A stretch of 6,136 nt of DNA from Chloroflexota bacterium. GTDB lineage: Bacteria; Chloroflexota; UBA5177; JANWHV01. How positions within the stretch are numbered: the stretch's first letter is position 1; every line of letters starts with the position of its first letter. Under the pieces are notes generated by a model. That model was not told the origin of the DNA and did not search any database. It saw nothing but the letters and a program-made list of their open reading frames with translations. This document shows positions 1 through 5,410 of the stretch, piece by piece. The stretch spans positions 1-6,136 of the forward strand of contig JANWHO010000219.1 in the NCBI GenBank assembly GCA_025450375.1, written 5' to 3'. The translations under genes were made by a program, and so were the position numbers.

Positions 1-1
1 G

Positions 2-91
2 ATTCATGACGTGGAACTGGTGGAGCGAGGGTACGAGAACTTCGTGGATCGTCTGGGCGCCCTGGGCGCTCGGATCGAGAAGGTAGATTAA
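2..91 (+). CDS. murA: UDP-N-acetylglucosamine 1-carboxyvinyltransferase, C-terminal end (partial)
   Basis: Only the last 29 codons and a TAA stop are in the window; the 5' part lies to the left. The tail contains ERGYENFVDRLGALGARIEK, which matches the conserved MurA ending (RGYE..EDKLRALGA.I). MurA transfers enolpyruvate from PEP to UDP-GlcNAc in the cytoplasm, the first committed step of peptidoglycan synthesis. The next gene starts 5 bases after the stop, so the two are probably cotranscribed. The catalytic residues are outside the window. The call rests on this short tail but the motif is distinctive. Confidence 0.8.
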   Translation: MHDVELVERGYENFVDRLGALGARIEKVD

Positions 92-96
92 TCGCT

Positions 97-843
97 GTGT
101 TTACCCTGCTGCTTGCCGCCTGCGCCGGCCTCCCCGGTTGGTTGCGGGACATCTCTGTTCTTGGTTTACACGTCAGCATCTCGCATTTCCTCGATACCTT
201 CGGGTACATCGCGGTGTTCGTGTTTATCGGGATCGAAAGCACCGGCATCCCCTTCCCAGGGGAGACCATGCTGGTCGCCGCCTCGGTCTACGCGGCCCAG
301 GGGTGTTCATTGCAGGAGCCCTGGGTGATCGTGGCCTGCATTCTTGGGGCTACTACCGGCGATAACCTGGGCTTCTGGGTGGGGAGAACGGGCGGGCGCG
401 GACTGGTGACCAAGTACGGAAAATATGTCCGGGTAAACGAGAAGCACCTGGACCACGCGGAGCGCTACTTCCGTAAGTACGGGGGTGCCACGGTGTTCTT
501 TGGCCGCTTCCTGGCCATTCTCAGGGCCTGGGCCGCCTTCCTGGCCGGGGTGAACCGGATGAACCCCTGGCGTTTCTTTCTCTACAATGCCGGCGGGGCC
601 ATATTGTGGTCCACGACCTTTGGCCTGCTCGGCTACGAACTGGGGAAAAATCTCGGCAAGCTTCAGCAAGTGCTGACCACCCTCGGCACGGTGGGCGTGG
701 TCATCGTGGGGGTTCTGGTCGCGATCATCGTGGGGACGATCTGGTACCGAACTCGCCAGTCCCACGCGGCCAGGGAGCGCGAGGCGGCGGAAAAGCGAGC
801 GGTGGCGCCCATGTCGGCGCCGAAGCAGGCGGCGGGGGAGTAG
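97..843 (+). CDS. DedA-family (VTT/SNARE-associated domain) membrane protein
   Basis: This 248-residue integral membrane protein belongs to the DedA family. Members are inner-membrane transporters; several are established or proposed undecaprenyl-phosphate or phospholipid translocases, and others affect proton homeostasis. Visible family features are a hydrophobic segment at about 35-46 followed by ESTGIPFPGE (47-56) with its acidic residues, GATTGDNLGFWVGR (84-97), GRFLAILR (136-143) with the two arginines R137 and R143 spaced six apart as in E. coli YqjA, AGVNRM (150-155), and an N-G-G-A-I-L-W turn (164-171) before the last helices. Helices near 165-183 and 197-217 are followed by a basic, Ala/Glu-rich cytoplasmic tail (218-248). 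The usual Pro after GRF(I/L) is Ala140. The GTG start has a possible Shine-Dalgarno (GAGAAGG, 77-83) at a rather wide 13 bases. It follows murA by 5 bases, fitting a role in the lipid-carrier side of wall synthesis (inference). The family assignment is secure; the substrate is not. Confidence 0.92.
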   Translation: MFTLLLAACAGLPGWLRDISVLGLHVSISHFLDTFGYIAVFVFIGIESTGIPFPGETMLVAASVYAAQGCSLQEPWVIVACILGATTGDNLGFWVGRTGGRGLVTKYGKYVRVNEKHLDHAERYFRKYGGATVFFGRFLAILRAWAAFLAGVNRMNPWRFFLYNAGGAILWSTTFGLLGYELGKNLGKLQQVLTTLGTVGVVIVGVLVAIIVGTIWYRTRQSHAAREREAAEKRAVAPMSAPKQAAGE

Positions 844-867
844 GGGTCGGGGCGCATCGGGCCTCGG

Positions 868-895
868 GGCCTCCGACTGAGGCCGGATGGCAGGA
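868..895 (+). repeat. Left arm of a 28-bp inverted repeat (palindromic short repeat family)
   Basis: The 28 bases match the reverse complement of 1034-1061 at 26 of 28 positions. The core, TCCGACTGAGGCCGGA (872-887), is itself an imperfect hairpin. It lies 24 bases after the stop of the DedA gene and could act as a weak 3' hairpin for that transcript; no T-tract follows, so a classical intrinsic terminator is not supported. Confidence 0.75.
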
Positions 896-900
896 ACGAA

Positions 901-1028
901 CGACTGCGGTCGGGTGTGCGCGGCAAGCACCAACTGGAGACCCGCGCCCCTGAAACGGCGACCCGGACTCAGTCCCGTGCACCCAGCCTCAGCCGGAGAC
1001 CCCTCCCTACGCCCGGACTCAGCCGGCC
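901..1028. repeat. Cluster of degenerate copies of the same palindromic motif
   Basis: Between the two arms are further decayed copies of the GACTnnAGTC-type palindrome: CGACTGCGGTCGG (901-913), GGACTCAGTCC (965-975, a perfect palindrome around one base), CCTCAGCCGGAG (987-998) and GGACTCAGCCGG (1015-1026). The CAG of the last two copies and of the right arm are exactly 30 bases apart (ends at 992, 1022, 1052), while the step before is 20. The left copies read CTGA and the right ones TCAG, so orientation flips within the cluster. This whole 844-1066 gap holds no credible gene. It looks like a REP-like or small dispersed-repeat island; its genome-wide distribution cannot be judged here. Confidence 0.6.
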
Positions 1029-1033
1029 CCGTA

Positions 1034-1061
1034 TCCTGCCATCCGACTTCAGTCGGAGGCC
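1034..1061 (-). repeat. Right arm of the 28-bp inverted repeat
   Basis: This is the reverse-complement partner of 868-895. Its core TCCGACTTCAGTCGGA (1042-1057) is a perfect 6-bp stem with a TTCA loop, the best-preserved copy of the family. It begins 5 bases beyond the stop of the minus-strand gene 1067-1369 and could stabilise or end that transcript. With the left arm it could also form one large hairpin across the convergent intergenic region. Confidence 0.8.
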
Positions 1062-1066
1062 CTCGG

Positions 1067-1369
1067 TTATTCCAGATCGTGCTCCAGGGAGAGGAGTTGG
1101 GCGCGGGCCTGCAAATGGGTGAGGCGGCCCCGCAGTTCCAGGTACGGGGCATCGCTCTCCGGACCGCCGGCCGCCAGGGTAAGCTGATAGGTCTCCTCGA
1201 GATCCTGGCCAAGAGCAATCAGGTCCGCGCCCAGAGCCCAGTACTCAGTGGTGTATTCCGGACGCGGCTCAATTGCCTCGAGCAACACCTCCAGCAGATG
1301 CAATTCATCGTGCAGGGCGACCCAGCGCGTTTGCCAGGCCGCGAGCCCTTTTCCCGGTCTCCGCGTCAT
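1067..1369 (-). CDS. Hypothetical helical protein, 100 residues
   Basis: I do not recognise the family. The frame stays open upstream to 1402, but the ATG at 1369 is preferred because a GGAGGA site (1378-1383) sits 8 bases before it. The product is soluble and predicted mostly helical. A basic N-terminus (TRRPGKG, 2-8) leads to a Leu-rich amphipathic helix (about 16-34, LHDELHLLEVLLEAIE), then P-R-P-E-Y-T-T-E-Y-W (35-44), a second helix (about 45-65), a Gly/Pro turn (68-75) and a final Leu/Arg/Glu-rich helix (76-100). This suggests a three-helix bundle or coiled coil. No signal peptide, membrane segment or catalytic motif is visible. It is convergent with the DedA gene and divergent from the prenyltransferase gene. 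Support for coding is the strong ribosome site and the protein-like composition. Confidence 0.6.
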   Translation of the reverse strand: MTRRPGKGLAAWQTRWVALHDELHLLEVLLEAIEPRPEYTTEYWALGADLIALGQDLEETYQLTLAAGGPESDAPYLELRGRLTHLQARAQLLSLEHDLE

Positions 1370-1377
1370 CGATCCGA

Positions 1378-1383
1378 TCCTCC
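1378..1383 (-). promoter_or_regulatory. Ribosome binding site that sets the start of 1067-1369
   Basis: On the minus strand this reads GGAGGA, 8 bases before the ATG at 1369. It argues against the longer in-frame start at 1402, which would place this site inside the coding sequence. Confidence 0.7.
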
Positions 1384-1455
1384 GGGCACTCGTGACATAC
1401 ACTGAGTAGGATACAGGGCAGCGGGTTACTGGGCGGACGCCGTGAATACGGGACT

Positions 1456-2367
1456 TTGGAGCCTATCAATCAGGATCGAGGGCGACCGATCGATCAACAA
1501 ACGCCATTACCGTCTGTTACTCTGGGGTGCGTCGCCTGGGGATGGTTTCGCCTGCTACACCCTTTCCCCTCGACGCTGGTCACGGCGTCGTCCTGCCTGT
1601 TCGCGGAATTGGCCACCGGATGGACCGCCGATCCATGGGCCTTGGCGCGGCTGGTGCTGTCCGTGGCCTGCTCGCAGGGGGCGATAGGGGCCGCCAACGA
1701 CGTGGTGGACCGGGATCTGGATGCCGCGACCAAGCCCTGGAAGCCGGTGGCCAGGGGAGTCATGTCCCGGAGGGCGGCGGCGATTCTGGCCGGGACATTG
1801 TCCGTTGGCTGTCTCGTCCTCTCGGCGTCGCTCCCGATGCCCACCCTGCTCGCCGCTCTTCTCGGCCTGGGCTGCGGGTTGTCCTACGACCTCTGGTTGA
1901 AGCGGAGCCGCTGGAGCTGGCTCCCCTACGGGCTGGCCATTCCCACTCTCCCCGTGTGGGCCTGGGCGGCGATGGGGCAACTCACTGGGCGGCTGGCCCC
2001 CGCCTACCCGCTCGGCCTCTTGCTTGGACTGGCGATCCACCTGGCCAACACTCTCCCCGATCTGGAGGGTGATCATGGTTTCGGAGTCAGTGGCCTGGCG
2101 CACGGACTGGGCCGGCGGCGCAGTCTCTGCCTCTGCTGGGGCGCTCTGGCCCTGGCACAGGGACTCACGCTCACCTTGGCGCCACTGCTGCACTATCGCG
2201 GCTGGGCCTATCCAGCCGGACTGGGAATCTCGGTGGCGCTATTGCTGGTGGCGATCCTGGGCTACCGCGTACGTCCGACCGCCGCTACATTGCAATACAA
2301 TTTCGGGGTCATCGCTCTGGCCTCGCTGGCGCTCGCCGCCGGCTGGCTGGCCGGCGCGGTCGCCTGA
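1456..2367 (+). CDS. UbiA-superfamily prenyltransferase
   Basis: This is an integral membrane aromatic or lipid prenyltransferase of about 300 residues, a usual length for the superfamily. Family marks are RLLHPFPST near 32-40 (typical start of helix 1), the first Asp-rich motif NDVVDRDLD (81-89) followed by KPWKPVARG (93-101), a YDLWLK motif (144-149) and the second Asp-rich motif DLEGD (202-206). The two motifs bind Mg-diphosphate of the prenyl donor; all key aspartates are present, so it should be active. The rest is hydrophobic, consistent with eight or nine helices. The acceptor (4-hydroxybenzoate, homogentisate, chlorophyllide, heme or a lipid) cannot be told from sequence or neighbours. 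The start is uncertain: the only standard start codon that keeps helix 1 is TTG at 1456, without a visible Shine-Dalgarno. A GTG at 1442 lies in another frame, so a non-standard start or a small sequence error near the N-terminus is possible. Confidence 0.9.
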   Translation: MEPINQDRGRPIDQQTPLPSVTLGCVAWGWFRLLHPFPSTLVTASSCLFAELATGWTADPWALARLVLSVACSQGAIGAANDVVDRDLDAATKPWKPVARGVMSRRAAAILAGTLSVGCLVLSASLPMPTLLAALLGLGCGLSYDLWLKRSRWSWLPYGLAIPTLPVWAWAAMGQLTGRLAPAYPLGLLLGLAIHLANTLPDLEGDHGFGVSGLAHGLGRRRSLCLCWGALALAQGLTLTLAPLLHYRGWAYPAGLGISVALLLVAILGYRVRPTAATLQYNFGVIALASLALAAGWLAGAVA

Positions 2368-2443
2368 GCGCGAATACATCGCGGCCGCCTCGGATTAATC
2401 TTTCATATTTTATCGTGAAATAGATAATTATGTGACATTCTCT

Positions 2444-2471
2444 TTGAATTTTGGGAGCACTCGCCTACACT
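2444..2471 (+). promoter_or_regulatory. Probable sigma-70 type promoter for the small protein gene
   Basis: TTGAAT (2444-2449) and TACACT (2466-2471) are separated by 16 bases. Upstream, 2396-2450 is strikingly A+T-rich (2401-2460 is about 28% G+C by count) in an otherwise G+C-rich window, like an UP element or operator region. It contains the weak inverted pair TTTCA (2401-2405) and TGAAA (2416-2420). The start codon of the 63-residue gene is about 55 bases downstream of the -10 box. Confidence 0.5.
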
Positions 2472-2525
2472 AGCCCTGCGAGGTTCCGCCAAAGGGACAG
2501 CCCAGTAGCAAGGGAGTAGCGAGCG

Positions 2526-2717
2526 ATGGGGCTCTGTGTCCACCCGACCTTCGCCTATGCCTTCGTGGTCATGCGTCAGGACGAGTTGCGCGTTCTGAAG
2601 CGCGAGTGCCATGCCGCAAGTCCACATCGACATAATGATCATCCTTGGAGGATCGCCGGTCTCCTGCTCATGGTGATCGGCCGGTGGTTGCTGGCGTGGG
2701 GCGAGCGGGTTCGGTAG
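2526..2717 (+). CDS. Small hypothetical protein (63 residues) with C-terminal hydrophobic helix
   Basis: The gene has its own probable promoter and a good ribosome site (AGGGAG, 2511-2516, 9 bases before the ATG). The N-terminal part has a short Tyr/Phe-containing stretch (HPTFAYAFVV, 6-15) and a charged helix MRQDELRVLKRE (16-27), then a His-rich linker (SPHRHNDHP, 32-40). It ends with WRIAGLLLMVIGRWLLAWGE (41-60), a hydrophobic to amphipathic helix with basic ends that may lie in or on the membrane. The pattern RQDEL followed by a C-terminal G..L...G.WL..WGE helix recalls small, poorly described proteins common in high-GC bacteria; this resemblance is from memory and carries no function. 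The minus-strand frame over the same bases looks like a shadow. Confidence 0.6.
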   Translation: MGLCVHPTFAYAFVVMRQDELRVLKRECHAASPHRHNDHPWRIAGLLLMVIGRWLLAWGERVR

Positions 2718-2738
2718 AGGCTGCTGATTCGCGTCCGA

Positions 2739-2767
2739 TTGGCGCGGCGCCTGGGGTGCTGTATCCT
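2739..2767 (+). promoter_or_regulatory. Probable promoter of the nucleotidyltransferase remnant
   Basis: TTGGCG (2739-2744) and TATCCT (2762-2767) are separated by 17 bases, the ideal sigma-70 spacing. The ATG of the remnant lies about 35 bases downstream of the -10 box, behind a strong ribosome site. It lies outside the preceding gene, which ends at 2717. Confidence 0.45.
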
Positions 2768-2802
2768 TTGGGTACGTGTCAGTCGCGGTGGAGGAGGATC
2801 AG

Positions 2803-2952
2803 ATGCCTCCGTCGCAGGCACTCCACGCCCATCGTAGCGATCTCCGTGAAATCGCTGTCCTGCACAGGGTACGTAAAAAGGGAAAGATGCGCCTTCGTAA
2901 TCGGCGTACACGTCCGATCAGCCCGCATCGAGAAGCATCTCGACCAAGCTAG
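2803..2952 (+). pseudogene. 5' remnant of a MntA-type (MNT) nucleotidyltransferase gene
   Basis: An ATG preceded by GGAGGAGGA (2790-2798) opens a 49-codon frame. Its first 24 residues include PPSQALHAHRSDLREIAVLH and end in RVR, the usual N-terminal helix of minimal nucleotidyltransferases (pattern PS.AL..HR..LR.IA..H.VR). In the family this runs straight into N-x-R-V-F-G-S and then S-D-x-D, the nucleotide- and metal-binding core. Here it is replaced by a basic, unrelated tail (KKGKMRLRNRRT...) that ends at a TAG. All catalytic residues are therefore missing. Full-length members act as AMP-transferring antitoxins with HEPN partners. The last 35 bases overlap the 3' end of the convergent hydrolase gene. 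Either the gene was truncated when that DNA arrived, or the tail is a real but non-catalytic product; a remnant is more likely. Confidence 0.65.
2875..2906 (-). terminator. Possible weak intrinsic terminator of the hydrolase operon
   Basis: Reading the minus strand just past the hydrolase stop, a short stem CGCC/GGCG with a 9-base loop (2906 to 2890) is followed 4 bases later by TTTCCCTTTTT (2885-2875). The stem is only 4 bp, so ending by this hairpin alone would be inefficient. Confidence 0.25.
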
Positions 2953-5398
2953 CAAGCAACCGTACGTCCTCCTCGGAGTCGGTTTGGCTATACTCGGTTG
3001 GATCGCGACTCGCCCATAGCTCACCTATGACATATTCATTGCCCGCCGGGACAAGTTGAACGGTGAAGATGCAGTCGCCTGTCCAACTGCGATGAAAGAA
3101 GAGCGTGCTTCCTTCGAGATAGATGAACCACCGATCTTCCATTTCCTCGGGAATCAGGCCCAGTGCTATCCTCTTGTACTCATCGGCGCTGAAGGTGCGG
3201 CTATAAGCGAGTTTTGTTTTGCGCTCCGGGAGGGGTTTGACGCGCCAGTCGGTGGCCCGTGCCTGCCGCGGCGCCTGCTTTTTCAGGCCCAGCGTGTCGG
3301 TCCCGCTATGAACGGCGTTGTGGCGTTGCTCCTTGGTCTCCAACCGCGTGTCCATACCTGGATTACCACCTCCGTGTGCCAGTGCATGGAGACCGCGGGC
3401 AAGGACGGTCAATTCGTCTCTGTATTCCAACTCGGGGAGTAGGCGCTGGGGCAGGGCGGCCTCACCGCCCAGGGCGCCGCCCAGGGTGCCGGCCATCGCC
3501 GCCACCGTATCCGCGTCATGGGCCGCGTTCACGGCCAGCAGCAGGGATTCCTCCACGTTATCCGGGGATCGCAAGAAGCAATACAGGGCGGCCGGGAGGC
3601 TTTCGAGGACATAGGCCCCATTGTGGAGTCGGGCAAACACTGCCTCGGGATCCCAGGTCAGCAGTTCGGGAAGCGTGCCAATTCGATCGTGCAGGGTGGT
3701 CAGAATAGAGGGATCGCGTCGTTCAGGAAGCGGTTCCGGCTCCAGTCCGGCAATGGCAGCTTGCACGGCGGTGATGAACTCCGCGACCGTCCAGTGGCTC
3801 GGTTCTCGGGTGAGCAGCCAGGCGGTAGCGGCGGCCATGGCCACCGCGCCGGCCGCGCCCATGGGTTGGCGGTGAGTAGGAAGGGAGGACAGCACGGCCT
3901 CGCTCCGCAGAAGGGCAGGCTGGCGGTAGCGAAGCAGGCCAATTGGAGCCGAGCGCATGGCCGCCCCATTCCCCGAGCTTTCCTCCCCGGCCAGGTACCA
4001 GGGTATGCCCTGGGTCAGGCGCTCCACGGCTGCCCGCGTCGCCCTACCCTCGCCTCGGGCGTGCGGTAACCAGGCGACGAAGCGACGGGCGAGATCCTCG
4101 GGGTCGAGGAAACCACGGTGAAGCAGACACTCCGCCACGCACATGGTGTGTTGGGTGTCGTCGGTAATCGTGCCGATGGGACCGCTACGCCAGCTCCGCC
4201 AGCGGTGATAGTCCGCCAAGCGGCCAAAGCGCTCGCGTACCCGTTCCGGACTCCGACCCTCGGCGGGACGACCCAGTGCGTCCCCCATGGCGCCGCCAAG
4301 CAGGGCGGCAATGAACCGCGTCTCGGCTGCCGATATCGCGGGCGGAACAGGAGCGGCTCGAACGGATACTGCCGGGGCGGAAAGCCCGGATCCAAGCTCC
4401 AATAGCTGGTCGGCCAACTCGATGGCATCGACGGGCCAGTACACCTTCGGCCGGGGTTGCCGCACCCCAGGCTTCCCCTCCTCCGGCCGGCAACCGAGCA
4501 CCGCCTGGCGCCATTGCTGGGGGATCGCGTCCACCCCATGGATGGCGCCAAGCAGAGCGCCCGCGATGGCCCCGTTGGTATCGGTGTCGCCGCCGCCCAT
4601 CACGGTCGCCACCACGCCTTCCTCGAAGGTGGCGGCATGCAGGGCCTGGAAGAAAGCGTTCTGGAGCGCCACCAGCACATGGCCTTTGTTGTGGCCAAAG
4701 TCGGGCGGACTGGTCCGGGCCGCCGCGAGGGCCGCCGTGATGGTGGGACTGCTCCCATGTTCGCGATCCCAGGCACAAGCGACCTCGTAGGCAGCCTCCC
4801 CGTTCAGGCCGTCACGAATCACCGCCGCCACCGCCACGATGAAGGCCGCCGAAGCGTCCTGGCACACCTGGTTGGGATGGGTGAGCACGGTGTCGATCCG
4901 CGCCTGGCGATCCAGGATCGTGCTGGGCAGGGAGGACCCGAAGATGGCCAGCGGACTCTGGCGCATCAGTGCCCCGTTCGCCTCACTCGTGCTGGGCCCG
5001 GCGTCCCGCGCCGCTTCGGCCAGGCTGCCGACTTTGTCGCGCGCCATGAGCATGGCGCTGAGCGCGTGTCCGATGGTGTTACCGACATCGAACGGGTCGC
5101 TCGCCAGCCAGTCCGCGTAGGCGCCGGCCACCGCCTCGGGGTCGAAGTCGCCCACCGCGATGAGCGAGCGGGCCAGAGCGAGGGCCAGTTCGGAGTCGTC
5201 GGTCGGCTGGCCGGGCAGGGTGCGCCAGACGGGACTGGGGCCGATCAGCCGCAGCCCGTTGGGATAGAGGCGGCGAATCGCCTCGGCGGTCTTGAACTCG
5301 ACCATGCTCCCCAGGGCGTCGCCCGCGAACTGGCCAAGCAGGCATCCGCGCGCTCGGCTCGCGGTAGGGTCGTCGGTGCGCGGTGTGTCGTCTGCCAC
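2918..5398 (-). CDS. Tandem ADP-ribosylglycohydrolase with C-terminal module
   Basis: This 826-residue soluble protein has two ADP-ribosylglycohydrolase (ARH/DraG) domains, which use two divalent metal ions to remove ADP-ribose from proteins or small molecules. Domain 1 (about 15-335) has GQFAGDALG (22-30), TDDS (66-69), NGALMR (141-146), His174 and GGDTDTNGA (269-277), then PRPKVYWPVDAIELADQLLE, the usual end of a standalone member. Domain 2 (about 360-672) repeats the set: GGAMGDALG (368-376), TDDT (412-415), NGAAMR (477-482), His509 and HDADTVAA (627-634). Both metal-ligand pairs (TDD and D.DT) are intact, so both sites may work. After a polar linker (673-728) comes a module (about 729-826) with IPEEMEDRWFIYLEG (749-763) and FFHRSWTGDCIF (767-778), which I cannot name. 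A GTG start is set by AAGGAG (5405-5410) 6 bases upstream. The upstream HTH gene ends 10 bases before. Single ARH proteins are about 300-350 residues, so this is a fusion of two distinct members. The substrate is unknown. Confidence 0.9.
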   Translation of the reverse strand: MADDTPRTDDPTASRARGCLLGQFAGDALGSMVEFKTAEAIRRLYPNGLRLIGPSPVWRTLPGQPTDDSELALALARSLIAVGDFDPEAVAGAYADWLASDPFDVGNTIGHALSAMLMARDKVGSLAEAARDAGPSTSEANGALMRQSPLAIFGSSLPSTILDRQARIDTVLTHPNQVCQDASAAFIVAVAAVIRDGLNGEAAYEVACAWDREHGSSPTITAALAAARTSPPDFGHNKGHVLVALQNAFFQALHAATFEEGVVATVMGGGDTDTNGAIAGALLGAIHGVDAIPQQWRQAVLGCRPEEGKPGVRQPRPKVYWPVDAIELADQLLELGSGLSAPAVSVRAAPVPPAISAAETRFIAALLGGAMGDALGRPAEGRSPERVRERFGRLADYHRWRSWRSGPIGTITDDTQHTMCVAECLLHRGFLDPEDLARRFVAWLPHARGEGRATRAAVERLTQGIPWYLAGEESSGNGAAMRSAPIGLLRYRQPALLRSEAVLSSLPTHRQPMGAAGAVAMAAATAWLLTREPSHWTVAEFITAVQAAIAGLEPEPLPERRDPSILTTLHDRIGTLPELLTWDPEAVFARLHNGAYVLESLPAALYCFLRSPDNVEESLLLAVNAAHDADTVAAMAGTLGGALGGEAALPQRLLPELEYRDELTVLARGLHALAHGGGNPGMDTRLETKEQRHNAVHSGTDTLGLKKQAPRQARATDWRVKPLPERKTKLAYSRTFSADEYKRIALGLIPEEMEDRWFIYLEGSTLFFHRSWTGDCIFTVQLVPAGNEYVIGELWASRDPTEYSQTDSEEDVRLLASLVEMLLDAG

Positions 5399-5404
5399 GT
5401 TTTT

Positions 5405-5410
5405 CTCCTT
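5405..5410 (-). promoter_or_regulatory. Ribosome binding site of the hydrolase, overlapping the previous stop codon
   Basis: AAGGAG on the minus strand shares its two A with the TAA stop of the HTH gene and lies 6 bases before the GTG at 5398. It fixes that start and suggests translational coupling inside the operon. Confidence 0.75.

Noticed and set aside
985..1074. Three 30-base steps suggesting a CRISPR-like array
   Set aside because: Only a short core is shared, there is no repeat-spacer pattern, and copies are degenerate with orientation changes; it fits a palindrome cluster, not CRISPR.
307..1218. Long minus-strand frame (303 codons) opposite the DedA gene and repeat region
   Set aside because: It lies antisense to a clear DedA gene, is Arg/Pro-rich with no family motif, and runs through the repeat island; it is a high-GC shadow.
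887..1405. Plus-strand frame of 172 codons across the repeat cluster
   Set aside because: It is built from the repeats plus the antisense of the minus-strand gene 1067-1369, and has no ribosome site or recognisable domain.
2403..2642. Minus-strand frame of 79 codons over the A+T-rich promoter region
   Set aside because: It covers promoter and small-gene sequence in antisense, has no convincing ribosome site and no family resemblance.
2645..3019. Plus-strand frame of 124 codons between the small protein gene and the hydrolase end
   Set aside because: It overlaps the small gene and the nucleotidyltransferase remnant in another frame and the hydrolase in antisense; no motif supports it.
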